A stretch of 10,494 bases of DNA from JACPXH01 sp964409225 (GTDB lineage Bacteria; Patescibacteriota; Minisyncoccia; JACPXH01), in the NCBI GenBank assembly GCA_964409225.1, contig CAYPCM010000024.1, forward strand, positions 1-10,494. The letters run 5' to 3'. A program made the translations under genes and the position numbers. Under the pieces are notes generated by a model. The model worked only from the letters and a program-made list of their open reading frames with translations. It ran no database searches and was not told where the DNA came from. Below, one piece after another: positions 1 to 5,739 of the stretch (positions within the stretch are counted from its first letter, which is position 1; every line of letters begins with the position of its first letter).

Positions 1-39
1 ATATAGTCCATGCCTTATGGCGACATAGGGAGCAACATG
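1..39 (+). ncRNA. 3' tail of a group I intron in 16S rRNA (S1506 site)
   Basis: The first bases carry the 3' half of the conserved group I S element (P7 strand, ATATAGTCC). It is followed by a 7-bp hairpin, 13-19 with 24-30, closed by a GCGA tetraloop as expected for P9. The intron ends in the obligatory omega-G at 39, and the exon resumes at once with AACAAGG. This is the 16S sequence after E. coli U1506, a known group I insertion site. The rest of the intron lies upstream of the window, so its size and any ORF are unknown. The tail resembles that of the intron at 10159-10444 (ATATAGTCTATGCC). Confidence 0.85.
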
Positions 40-83
40 AACAAGGCATCGGTAGGGGAACCTGTCGATGGAATATCTCCTTT
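40..83 (+). rRNA. rrs: 16S rRNA, 3'-terminal exon (partial)
   Basis: The sequence AACAAGG followed by the helix 45 hairpin with its GGGGAACC loop matches E. coli 16S from about 1507 to the 3' end. It holds helix 45 and the tail that pairs with Shine-Dalgarno sequences. The tail reads GGAATATCTCCTTTCT where nearly all bacteria have GGATCACCTCCTTT. In E. coli numbering U1532 is A, C1533 is U and C1535 is U; CUCCUU is intact. The exact mature 3' end (83-85) cannot be fixed from sequence. Most of the gene lies outside the window. Confidence 0.93.
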
Positions 84-261
84 CTAGGGAGTTTTTACCT
101 TCTAGGGTAAGACCTCTAGTAAGGTATAAGTGGTCGGTGCTGCGTTTGCTGTCACAAGCACGGATGCGGCGGGAGTTGGCCGATGTCCTCAACCATCGGT
201 TGCTCGGCTCCGAAGTATTCGGGCGGTCGGGACAACGAGGAAAAACTGGATCGAAGCGCTG

Positions 262-290
262 GAGCGCGCGCCGCCTTGCGGCGCGCGCTC
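262..290 (+). terminator. GC hairpin after 16S rRNA, possible terminator
   Basis: A perfect 13-bp stem (262-274 with 278-290) has a 3-nt loop. It lies about 180 nt after the 16S end and is followed by TGCACTTTTA, only a short T-run. It may end or stabilise the 16S precursor. The rest of 86-261 shows only small hairpins (e.g. GCCGATG with CATCGGT near 178-201) and no credible gene. Confidence 0.5.
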
Positions 291-304
291 TGCACTTTTA
301 TAAT
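276..304 (+). promoter_or_regulatory. candidate promoter for tRNA-Ile/cyclophilin
   Basis: A perfect TATAAT (299-304) lies just downstream of the GC hairpin. The only -35 candidate at 17 bp is TTGCGG (276-281), 3 of 6 matches and inside the hairpin. Transcription would begin near 311, before the tRNA remnant and tRNA-Ile. The perfect -10 is the main support. Confidence 0.4.
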
Positions 305-318
305 ACCGTCGTCATCTA

Positions 319-357
319 GGGCACGTAGCTCAGCCCGGCAGAGCGTCTCACCCCGCA
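319..357 (+). pseudogene. truncated tRNA (5' half only)
   Basis: The stretch has a 7-nt acceptor strand GGGCACG, TA at positions 8-9, a D-stem GCTC/GAGC with a GG-containing D-loop, and the start of an anticodon arm (TCTCA then CCCCGCA). There is no 3' anticodon strand, T-arm or acceptor complement before tRNA-Ile begins 10 nt later, and I see no matching CGTGCCC half nearby in the spacer. It is probably a tRNA remnant from recombination, less likely one half of a split tRNA. Confidence 0.5.
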
Positions 358-367
358 TTAAAAATTT

Positions 368-439
368 GGGCAAGTAGTTCAGTGGTAGAACGCTGTCCTG
401 ATAAGACAGAGGTCGGAGGTCCGATTCCTCCCTTGCCCA
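368..439 (+). tRNA. tRNA-Ile(GAT)
   Basis: A full cloverleaf can be drawn: acceptor GGGCAAG/CTTGCCC, D-stem GTTC/GAAC with AGTGGTA loop, anticodon stem CTGTC/GACAG with loop CTGATAA (anticodon GAT), and T-stem GGAGG/CCTCC. The T-loop is TCCGATT, so position 55 is C rather than the near-universal T. CCA is not encoded; A439 is the discriminator. tRNA-Ile is the usual 16S-23S spacer tRNA, but here a protein start codon follows 3 nt after it. Confidence 0.95.
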
Positions 440-442
440 CTT

Positions 443-1090
443 ATGAATAAATTCTGGCTCATCGCAATCGGAATCGTTGTGGCGATTGGCGTCGCCGTTT
501 TATTCATCTCAACGCGCCGCGCGCCGGCACAGCCATCAGCGACGTCGGGGCAGCCGGCTAATCAAACTCCCGCACCCCCTATGGATACCGAAAACGCAAA
601 ATCGCCGCTCGCATTTCCCGGCGTTCTCGCCGCCGAAGAAATAGAAAACAAAATCGCAATCATCAAAACGTCCAAGGGCGAGATTCGTTTTGAGCTTCTG
701 CCTGCGGAGGCACCCAAGGCGACAAGCAACTTCGTGTATCTGGCAAAACAGGGTTACTACAACGGCTTGAATTTCCACCGCGTTGAATCATGGGTGATTC
801 AAGGCGGAGATCCGAACTGTACGCCCGGTCGCGGCGAGGGGCAATGCGGGGCAGGTGGGCCCGGGTATCGGTTTGAAGATGAGCCGGTGCGCTTGGAATA
901 CAAAACCGGCATTGTGGCTATGGCCAACGCCGGTCCCAACACGAACGGATCGCAATTTTTCATTTTGAAGCAAGATGCGCCGCTTGACCCAAACTACACG
1001 ATTTTCGGGCGGGTTTTCGCCGGGCAGGACGTGATGTCGCGGATTGCAGCGGGAGATGTTATGGAGCGGGTTGAGATTGTAGCGAAATAG
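443..1090 (+). CDS. membrane-anchored cyclophilin-type peptidyl-prolyl isomerase
   Basis: The 215-aa product is a cyclophilin that would catalyse cis-trans isomerisation of prolyl bonds, probably helping proteins fold outside the membrane. Residues 4-22 form one hydrophobic helix (signal anchor), then a Pro/Ala/Thr-rich linker to about residue 65. The cyclophilin fold follows, with FHRV (111-114), QGGDP (120-124) and MANAGPNTNGSQFF (160-173), which include the catalytic Arg and Gln positions of the family. Two Cys (126, 135) sit in the loop after QGGDP and could form a disulfide. The ATG lies 3 nt after the discriminator base of tRNA-Ile with no Shine-Dalgarno; 3' processing of the tRNA would leave an almost leaderless mRNA. 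Function is confident; the start is likely because the anchor helix begins there. Confidence 0.93.
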   Translation: MNKFWLIAIGIVVAIGVAVLFISTRRAPAQPSATSGQPANQTPAPPMDTENAKSPLAFPGVLAAEEIENKIAIIKTSKGEIRFELLPAEAPKATSNFVYLAKQGYYNGLNFHRVESWVIQGGDPNCTPGRGEGQCGAGGPGYRFEDEPVRLEYKTGIVAMANAGPNTNGSQFFILKQDAPLDPNYTIFGRVFAGQDVMSRIAAGDVMERVEIVAK

Positions 1091-1105
1091 GCCCCCGAGT
1101 ATGTG

Positions 1106-1143
1106 TTTCCTAATTATATTACGAGCGTAATATAATTAGGAAA
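1106..1143 (+). repeat. 38-nt perfect palindrome after the cyclophilin gene
   Basis: Two 18-nt arms (1106-1123 and 1126-1143) are exact reverse complements around a 2-nt centre. The outer part is AT-rich (TTTCCTAATTATATTACG). It starts 15 nt after the cyclophilin stop codon and could act as a transcript-end hairpin, but no T-run follows. Its words (CCTAATT/AATTAGG, TTACG/CGTAA) also occur in the 23S inserts, so it may be a minimal member of the same palindromic repeat family. Confidence 0.7.
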
Positions 1144-1170
1144 GTTGAGGATAAGAGGGAGTGTTATCGT

Positions 1171-1242
1171 ATGCGCCGTCCTACGAAAATACTGTTGACG
1201 ACCCAAATGATCGCGGTGGGTGCGGCAGGAATGCTGTATTGA
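1171..1242 (+). CDS. possible 23-residue hydrophobic peptide
   Basis: A short frame opens at ATG 1171, about 10 nt after GAGGGA (1155-1160), and ends at TGA 1240. It encodes a positively charged start (MRRPTK) and then a hydrophobic run (ILLTTQMIAVGAAGML), like a tiny membrane or leader peptide. Nothing else supports it; an open frame of this length is common by chance. It precedes the SET gene by 111 nt. Confidence 0.2.
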   Translation: MRRPTKILLTTQMIAVGAAGMLY

Positions 1243-1267
1243 CAACACTGAGCTTATGGCGTACGGT
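1239..1267 (+). promoter_or_regulatory. candidate promoter for the SET-domain gene
   Basis: A perfect TTGACA (1239-1244) is followed after 17 bp by TACGGT (1262-1267), 3 of 6 matches to the -10 consensus. It lies about 87 bp before the chosen SET start. The poor -10 makes the call weak. Confidence 0.3.
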
Positions 1268-1353
1268 AGATTGTGGATGTTGGGTGGTGTTGTTATCGCG
1301 AGCGAACCGGGTGCAGATGTTCTTTTACGACTTTTACGAAGGGGGGTATTATT

Positions 1354-1890
1354 ATGGTGGAGGGGTCGTATGTGAACCCGAAACTCGAGGCGTCCCGGAG
1401 TTTAATCGAGGGCCGCGGGATTCACGCCCGGAAACCCATCGAGAAAGGAGAGTTGCTTACTAAGTCCGTCGGCCGGATCGTTGACCGCGATACGTATCTG
1501 CGCGAGGTCGTGCAGTACGGGTGGGACCTTGGATACAATCTCGACGCAGACCATTGGTTAATCCCGCTCGATTCGGCGAACCCATCGGCCGATTGGCTGA
1601 TGAACCACTCATGTGACCCGACGGGCGTTCAGACAAGTGATGATAATATCATCGCTCGACGCGACGTCAAGCCAGGCGAAGAGATCACGTACGATTACGC
1701 CACCACCGAGGAAGACCCGGAGTGGCGGATGTGGTGTCGGTGTGGCAGCCAGAATTGCCGCGGCGTGATCACCGGCAATGATTGGAAGTTGCCGGAGGTC
1801 CAGGAGAAGTACGCGGGGCATTTCACCGCGAGCATCGCAAGGAAGATTGCTGCGATGCAGGTGGACCGTGATGGCAAGCTCGATCGGTGA
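1354..1890 (+). CDS. SET-domain protein-lysine methyltransferase-like protein
   Basis: The 178-aa protein has the order of a small SET-domain lysine methyltransferase, which transfers methyl from S-adenosylmethionine to lysine. Visible are the N-terminal GRGIHARKPIEKGELL (20-35), the pseudoknot motif NHSCDP (84-89), GEEITYDY (108-115) with the catalytic-type Tyr, and a post-SET zinc-type cluster CRCGSQNCRG (C128, C130, C135). There is no substrate-recognition domain, so the target is unknown. The start at 1354 is chosen because AAGGGGGG (1339-1346) lies 7 nt upstream and the protein begins just before the fold; an in-frame ATG at 1273 would add 27 unrelated Cys-rich residues. It is convergent with the minus-strand genes and shares a terminator with them. 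Confidence 0.9.
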   Translation: MVEGSYVNPKLEASRSLIEGRGIHARKPIEKGELLTKSVGRIVDRDTYLREVVQYGWDLGYNLDADHWLIPLDSANPSADWLMNHSCDPTGVQTSDDNIIARRDVKPGEEITYDYATTEEDPEWRMWCRCGSQNCRGVITGNDWKLPEVQEKYAGHFTASIARKIAAMQVDRDGKLDR

Positions 1891-1911
1891 TCGACGCGTC
1901 AGGAAAAAGTG

Positions 1912-1942
1912 AAGGCCCGTCGCGCGAAGCGCGACGGGCCTT
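1912..1942. terminator. bidirectional terminator between convergent genes
   Basis: A perfect 14-bp GC-rich stem (1912-1925 with 1929-1942) with a GAA loop lies between the SET stop and the Nudix-like stop. Read on the minus strand it is followed by a T-run (complement of AAAAA at 1903-1907), so it fits best as terminator for the minus genes. On the plus strand only TTG follows. Confidence 0.75.
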
Positions 1943-1977
1943 GAACGTTGCGGAAGGAACAGGTGAGCCGACTGGTG

Positions 1978-2568
1978 CTAGGCAGCGGTGAGCGAAAGCG
2001 CCTTGAGCGCCGTTGGGATGATGATCCGGTGGCTCGGCACGATGTCGTCGGGCAGCGGATCAGCCGGGTAAAACGTACCCTTGGCCGGCGTGCCCTCGAT
2101 GCGCGCAAGGTGAACGAGGCAGCAGAACACCCCGCGGGTCGGTTCGGGGATGACGCGGACGCGCACGAACTGCGGCCAGCCGATGAACTTGGCAGGCGCG
2201 AGTTCCTTCGTCTCGAGCCGCTTGAACGCGGCTTCGAGATCCTCGTGTGCGATCCGCGCCGCCACGTCGTCGCCGAGCGGGATCGCGTCGGGCGTACGGA
2301 TCACGGTCCCGGGCGAATGCAGTAATCCCGGGAACGCTTCGCTCGGCGACTCCTCCTTGGTCGGCCGGCGCATGAGCAAAACTTGGAGCTCGCCGTGCGC
2401 CGGGCCGGAGCGGTAGATCACGGTTTCGACTGCGAGGTTGACCACGCAGGCGGCAAGCGCTTCGTAGGCGGCCGCATTCCACGGTTGGGTATTGCGGAGC
2501 CTGCGAAGGTCGTGGGTGAGCCGGGGCCAATCGTCAGCGGTCAGCGGGGAGTTCGGCAGTTCGGTCAT
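1978..2568 (-). CDS. Nudix-like protein (tentative)
   Basis: The 196-aa protein has an N-terminal helical part (1-45), then strands that fit a Nudix fold: AVETVIYR (46-53), LQVLLMRRP (61-69), and FPGLLHSPGTVIR (79-91). In the place of the Nudix box, residues 87-118 have G87 but lack the first Glu and have RIAHEDLEAAF instead of REUxEExGU. If Nudix, the metal site is altered or inactive, so a hydrolase activity should not be assumed. The start is supported by a strong SD, AAGGAGG, 7 nt before ATG. It lies 27 nt downstream of the HD-domain gene and likely shares its transcript; the pairing suggests nucleotide or phosphate-ester metabolism. Confidence 0.75.
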   Translation of the reverse strand: MTELPNSPLTADDWPRLTHDLRRLRNTQPWNAAAYEALAACVVNLAVETVIYRSGPAHGELQVLLMRRPTKEESPSEAFPGLLHSPGTVIRTPDAIPLGDDVAARIAHEDLEAAFKRLETKELAPAKFIGWPQFVRVRVIPEPTRGVFCCLVHLARIEGTPAKGTFYPADPLPDDIVPSHRIIIPTALKALSLTAA

Positions 2569-2595
2569 CTCGTCCCTCCTTACTCGTTGATCGAA

Positions 2596-3312
2596 CTATC
2601 GGGTCAGCAGGCTGAGCCACGCCTCGTCCGGTCGGATCACCGTCCGGACGTCGTCGGTGATGGGTGGCAGCGCAAGCCACTCCTGCGGGAGTTCGTCCAG
2701 GAAGCGGAGCACTCCCTCGGTCCATGTGCGGTAACCGCCCATGGCTTCCCGGAAGCCGTTGCACCAAGCGACGCGGATGGGCTCATCGAGCGTGCGGAAT
2801 GCCTGCTCGAGAAACTCGGCCGCTTTTCTGCCGGGTTCGTTCGGCTCGATGTTGTGCGAGAGAAAACTCGTCCACGCTTGGAGGATGCGTTCCTGCGGGC
2901 CAAGCCATGCGCAATTCATCGGATCGGTATCGATCTGGGCGACAACGGCATCAAGGAGCAGCCGGTGCTTGTCGCGAATCCGTACCATCTCGCCGAAGTC
3001 GTACTTCCCGTAGGGCGAGTCGTTCGTCTGACTTGCCGCGAACATCGCGAGGTGTTCGCGGAGCGTCCGCTTGCCGCCAGCCGCCTTGATCTCGTCGGCC
3101 GGCCGCAGGAGCGGACACATGATCTCGGCAAAGCCGGCGGAGTAGAAGTTTCCGCCGTCGAACTCCGCGTGCTCGCGGTGATGCACGAGGTACGATCTGC
3201 CCACGAACGCCGGACCACTAATGTCGAGCCGGTCGATCCAGCGCGGGAACCAAACAGGTAGGAACAGTGCGCCGTTATCGAGCTCGGTGTACGGCTCAAT
3301 GTGGCGCACCAC
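2596..3312 (-). CDS. HD-domain protein, C-terminal part (continues the frame at 3346-3837)
   Basis: This 238-codon frame is in phase with the upstream frame ending at 3346; only one TAA and 10 sense codons lie between a GTG (3310-3312) and that stop. It begins in mid-domain (RHIEPYTELDNG, then WIDRLDISGP). The DRLD Asp, at codons 202-205 of the joined frame, would supply the last metal ligand of the HD domain whose H and HD motifs are in the other piece. It has no SD and no early ATG, so independent translation is doubtful. The rest is helical and Trp-rich with no motif I recognise. I read it as the 3' part of one ~413-aa gene, broken by a nonsense change or expressed by readthrough. Confidence 0.7.
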   Translation of the reverse strand: MVRHIEPYTELDNGALFLPVWFPRWIDRLDISGPAFVGRSYLVHHREHAEFDGGNFYSAGFAEIMCPLLRPADEIKAAGGKRTLREHLAMFAASQTNDSPYGKYDFGEMVRIRDKHRLLLDAVVAQIDTDPMNCAWLGPQERILQAWTSFLSHNIEPNEPGRKAAEFLEQAFRTLDEPIRVAWCNGFREAMGGYRTWTEGVLRFLDELPQEWLALPPITDDVRTVIRPDEAWLSLLTR

Positions 3313-3345
3313 ACCGTCCGTGCAAGTAATGTCAGCCGGCCGCAG

Positions 3346-3837
3346 TTAATGGGTGTGGGCGGCCACGCCGTACATGATGAGAAGTTGCTCTGCCGATGAG
3401 AGGCCGAGCGTCTCGGCCCGGAACACTTGATCGAGCAGGATCGCGGCCACTTCAGCGTGCCGGACCGCCCGCTTCGCATCCGCGTAGCGATCCACCAAAG
3501 TACAGCCGAGGTCGTGGCATGCGCCGGCGACCATCCCCACGAAGAACGTACGCGGGTCCGCGTTGAGCTTCGTGAAGAGGCGCAAGGCGTTCACGTAATC
3601 CCGGACAATGTGCCCGGTGCCATGTCCAGCCTCGATCTGATGGAGCGGCAGGCTAGCGGCTTCGAGCACCGCGAAGATTCCGCGGGTCGTCTCAATGCCC
3701 CGCCGGAGCGCTTCCTCGTGCGAATCCGTCTTGACCTGCGCGAGGAGATCAGGGCGGAAGGCCCGCCGCAAGAATTCGATGAATTCCCAACTCCGTGCTT
3801 CGTCGTCTACGATCTCCCGGACTCGCTGCAGGTCCAT
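3346..3837 (-). CDS. HD-domain phosphohydrolase, N-terminal part ending at an in-frame TAA
   Basis: The 163-aa frame carries the first HD-domain ligands: H72/H76 in GHGTGH, the doublet H108-D109 in GACHDLG, H127, and H161/H163 in VAAHTH. The family (metal-dependent phosphohydrolases of nucleotides, cyclic nucleotides and similar esters) needs a further Asp, found only beyond the stop in the same frame. The start is secure: AAAAAGGAGGG lies 6 nt before ATG. TAA at codon 164 could come from CAA by a single C-to-T change, giving HTHQLRPAD. The truncated product would lack a complete active site. No tRNA or recoding signal explaining readthrough is visible. Confidence 0.8.
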   Translation of the reverse strand: MDLQRVREIVDDEARSWEFIEFLRRAFRPDLLAQVKTDSHEEALRRGIETTRGIFAVLEAASLPLHQIEAGHGTGHIVRDYVNALRLFTKLNADPRTFFVGMVAGACHDLGCTLVDRYADAKRAVRHAEVAAILLDQVFRAETLGLSSAEQLLIMYGVAAHTH

Positions 3838-3872
3838 GTCGCACCCTCCTTTTTCAGGTCTCCGTGCAATGG

Positions 3873-3889
3873 CTCCCCGGCGAGGGGAG
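3873..3889 (-). promoter_or_regulatory. leader hairpin upstream of the HD-domain gene
   Basis: CTCCCC (3873-3878) pairs with GGGGAG (3884-3889). In the minus-strand leader it lies about 35 nt before the HD start. About 40 nt further upstream on that strand (around 3927-3938) is an orphan SD-like AAAGGAGGTG with no start codon at usable distance, possibly a remnant of a lost leader ORF. Confidence 0.3.
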
Positions 3890-3944
3890 TCGGTTTATGT
3901 CAGCAGGTTGTAAAGGTGCCGTGCCCCACCTCCTTTCGGTAACC

Positions 3945-3973
3945 TATTTAGCATCTCTGAAGTTTTTCGTCAA
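3945..3973 (-). promoter_or_regulatory. candidate promoter for the HD/Nudix-like genes
   Basis: On the minus strand TTGACG (3968-3973) and TAAATA (3945-3950) are 17 bp apart, with TGC before the -10 (extended -10 character). It lies in the divergent region shared with the SDR gene and would give a leader of roughly 100 nt. Confidence 0.45.
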
Positions 3974-4002
3974 GGTGTATAGGCACCCAGAATTGCTGCT
4001 AC

Positions 4003-4031
4003 TTCACTTCTCCATAGCCCTGTGGTATACA
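4003..4031 (+). promoter_or_regulatory. candidate promoter for the SDR gene, near-leaderless
   Basis: TTCACT (4003-4008) and TATACA (4026-4031) are 17 bp apart. A start about 7 nt beyond the -10 would fall at 4038-4039, only about 3 nt before the ATG at 4042, and there is no SD. The geometry suggests a leaderless mRNA. Confidence 0.5.
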
Positions 4032-4041
4032 TAAAAGCGGC

Positions 4042-4929
4042 ATGAAGTATCTTATCACCGGCGGCCCGAGGGGTTGGATCGCCCAAAAGTTCGCGGCGTT
4101 TTTAGAGAACGCCGAGTTGTCGGCCGTTGACGTTACGGATGCCACGGCGGTCGCAGCCGAGTTAGACCAAGCGAGGCCGGAAGTTATCATCAATACTGCC
4201 GGCAAAACCGGCGGGCCGACGGTGAGTCCGTCGGGCCAACCCGGGCGCAACATTGACTGGTGCGAAGACCACAAAGTCGAGACGTTTACCTCGAACGTGG
4301 TGGGGCCGGTGGAGCTGGTGACGGCGTGCAAGGCGCGCGACATCAGGCTCGTGCACCTTTCGAGCGGCTGCATTTTTCAGGGTCGCGGGCACTTGGCAGG
4401 CGGATTCCGCGAGGAGGATGCCGCCGCACCCCCAAGTTTTTACTCATGGACAAAGTACTGGGCCGATCAGTATTTGATGCAGGCGTGGCCAGACGGGGTG
4501 CTCATTTTGCGGTTGCGCATGCCCACGGATGCCGAACCCGGGCCGCGCAACCTCATCACCAAACTCGTGGGCTACCCCAAGGTGATTGATGCAGAAAATT
4601 CGCTTACTGTGGTGCCGGACCTACTTGCGGCGACCAAGCAACTGATCGAGCAGGGGGCAGCCGGCATCTACCACGTGACCAATCCGGGCTCCATCACGCA
4701 CCGCGAAATCATGGAGCTCTACACCGAACTCGTTGATCCGCAGCATACGTATGAGCTCATTGCGGTTGATGAACTGTATCGGCAGGGGCTGGCAACTGCG
4801 ACGCGGTCAAACTGCGTGCTCAACACCGAAAAGCTCGCGCGCGCCGGCGTGAAGTTGCCGCCCATTCGCGAACGCCTGCGAGAGGTAATGGCGGAATACG
4901 CAAAGAATCTGCAGGCAGTTAAGGTTTAG
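4042..4929 (+). CDS. NAD(P)-dependent SDR reductase/epimerase, RmlD-like
   Basis: The 295-aa protein is an extended short-chain dehydrogenase/reductase. It has the Rossmann dinucleotide loop GGPRGWIA (7-14; the family pattern is GxxGxxG), the NTAGKTGGP strand end (51-59), LVHLSSGCIF (103-112) with the active-site Ser, and the catalytic YSWTK (Y134, K138). The C-terminal half has the small substrate-binding domain typical of dTDP-4-dehydrorhamnose reductases. The likely role is reducing or epimerising a nucleotide sugar for surface polysaccharide, but no neighbouring sugar genes confirm the substrate. The start is chosen because MKYLITGG is the normal first strand. The next gene, tRNA-Ala, begins 36 nt after the stop with no clear terminator between, so readthrough into it is possible. 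Confidence 0.9.
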   Translation: MKYLITGGPRGWIAQKFAAFLENAELSAVDVTDATAVAAELDQARPEVIINTAGKTGGPTVSPSGQPGRNIDWCEDHKVETFTSNVVGPVELVTACKARDIRLVHLSSGCIFQGRGHLAGGFREEDAAAPPSFYSWTKYWADQYLMQAWPDGVLILRLRMPTDAEPGPRNLITKLVGYPKVIDAENSLTVVPDLLAATKQLIEQGAAGIYHVTNPGSITHREIMELYTELVDPQHTYELIAVDELYRQGLATATRSNCVLNTEKLARAGVKLPPIRERLREVMAEYAKNLQAVKV

Positions 4930-4965
4930 ACGGTACTGTTGCGCCTCGCACGACCAGAAAAAATT

Positions 4966-5041
4966 GGGGACGTAGCTCAATTGGTAGAGCGCCGCTTTTG
5001 CACAGCGGAGGTAAGGGGTTCGAATCCCCTCGTCTCCACCA
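4966..5041 (+). tRNA. tRNA-Ala(TGC)
   Basis: The cloverleaf is regular: acceptor GGGGACG/CGTCTCC, D-stem GCTC/GAGC, anticodon stem CCGCT/AGCGG with loop TTTGCAC (anticodon TGC), T-stem AGGGG/CCCCT with the standard TTCGAAT loop. Discriminator A5038 is followed by an encoded CCA (5039-5041). It is the second classical rRNA-spacer tRNA but lies 4.5 kb from tRNA-Ile with protein genes between. A methyltransferase ATG follows 1 nt later. Confidence 0.97.
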
Positions 5042-5042
5042 C

Positions 5043-5567
5043 ATGCTGACGTACCCTTACGATCGGCCGATCGCCGAATTTATTAGAAGCCATGTTGTGC
5101 CGCGCAGTCGTGTCCTTGACGTTGGCTGCGGCTCCGGATGGGCGACGTTGATTTTGACCGGCCGCACTTTGCGGTGCGAAACAGCGTGCGTGGACAGAGA
5201 CGCGCGCGCTATAACTTTTGCGAATCGAGCATTGCGCCGACGAGGTCGTGAGATCCGTTGCCGGCGGTGTTACGCCGAGAATCTCGGCGATTGCTTTAAG
5301 CCCGGGCGCTTCGACGCTGCGGTGGCGGTGCACGCACTTCATCATTTCGATGAGCCAGCGCGCGCGCTCCGTCAGATGCGAAAAGTATTAAAGCCGGGCG
5401 GTCAGCTCGCATTAGCCGAGCTCGATCCTACTTACGGCGAAGAACTCGACGACTGTCCGCGCTATTCTCTGATGAAAATAATGGCTTTTGTGCGCGCTGC
5501 GGGTTTCAAGCAGGTGAGGAGTTGGCATCAGCGACCTGGGGTTTTGCTTTTGGCTGCGTGTCGATAA
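5043..5567 (+). CDS. class I SAM-dependent methyltransferase
   Basis: The 174-aa protein has the Rossmann-like methyltransferase core: motif I VLDVGCGSGWA (24-34), the acidic ribose-binding D51 in CVDRD, motif II FDAAVAVHALHHF (90-102) and LKPGGQLALAE (116-126). It transfers methyl from S-adenosylmethionine; the acceptor is not evident (ubiE/arsenite-methyltransferase-like class 'Methyltransf_11'). Many basic and several Cys residues (64-84) are notable. I choose ATG 5043 over an in-frame ATG at 4998 because the latter lies inside tRNA-Ala. The ATG follows the tRNA's CCA by 1 nt and has no SD beyond the tRNA itself, so it probably shares the tRNA transcript and becomes leaderless on processing. 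Confidence 0.88.
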   Translation: MLTYPYDRPIAEFIRSHVVPRSRVLDVGCGSGWATLILTGRTLRCETACVDRDARAITFANRALRRRGREIRCRRCYAENLGDCFKPGRFDAAVAVHALHHFDEPARALRQMRKVLKPGGQLALAELDPTYGEELDDCPRYSLMKIMAFVRAAGFKQVRSWHQRPGVLLLAACR

Positions 5568-5607
5568 GTGGGGTGTGGATAACGTCGCGGAATATCCGGC
5601 CGCGGTA

Positions 5608-5616
5608 TGTTAGAAT
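5608..5616 (+). promoter_or_regulatory. candidate extended -10 promoter for the TM-helix protein
   Basis: TGTTAGAAT fits an extended -10 (TGn TAGAAT, 5 of 6). No good -35 is seen 17 bp upstream. It would give a leader of about 115 nt that includes a 7-bp pairing, CGTGCCG (5666-5672) with CGGCACG (5712-5718), just before the AGGAG. Confidence 0.4.
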
Positions 5617-5739
5617 TTGATTAAAAGCGAGATTCTTACTTGAACCCTCTTTTATCACTAAAATGCGTGCCGAGCTTGATTTCGTCGATTGGTCGGTATC
5701 GGCGCGGTGAGCGGCACGGATAGGAGTTAAATCGCTACT

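Noticed and set aside
1273..1353. Upstream ATG for the SET protein at 1273
   Set aside because: It adds 27 Cys/Arg-rich residues outside the fold; the purine-rich SD at 1339-1346 fits ATG 1354.
2383..3261. Long plus-strand open frame (292 codons) antisense to the Nudix-like and HD genes
   Set aside because: The minus strand has family motifs and strong SDs; this frame has no motif and no SD and is a GC-rich mirror of real genes.
3346..3348. Genetic-code change explaining the TAA in the HD gene
   Set aside because: Known CPR code changes reassign TGA, not TAA. The SDR and cyclophilin genes here end with TAG, and the 23S-resident ORF and methyltransferase end with TAA, so TAA acts as an ordinary stop.
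4998..5042. Upstream ATG for the methyltransferase at 4998
   Set aside because: It lies in the anticodon loop of tRNA-Ala and would translate the tRNA; ATG 5043 starts the fold directly.
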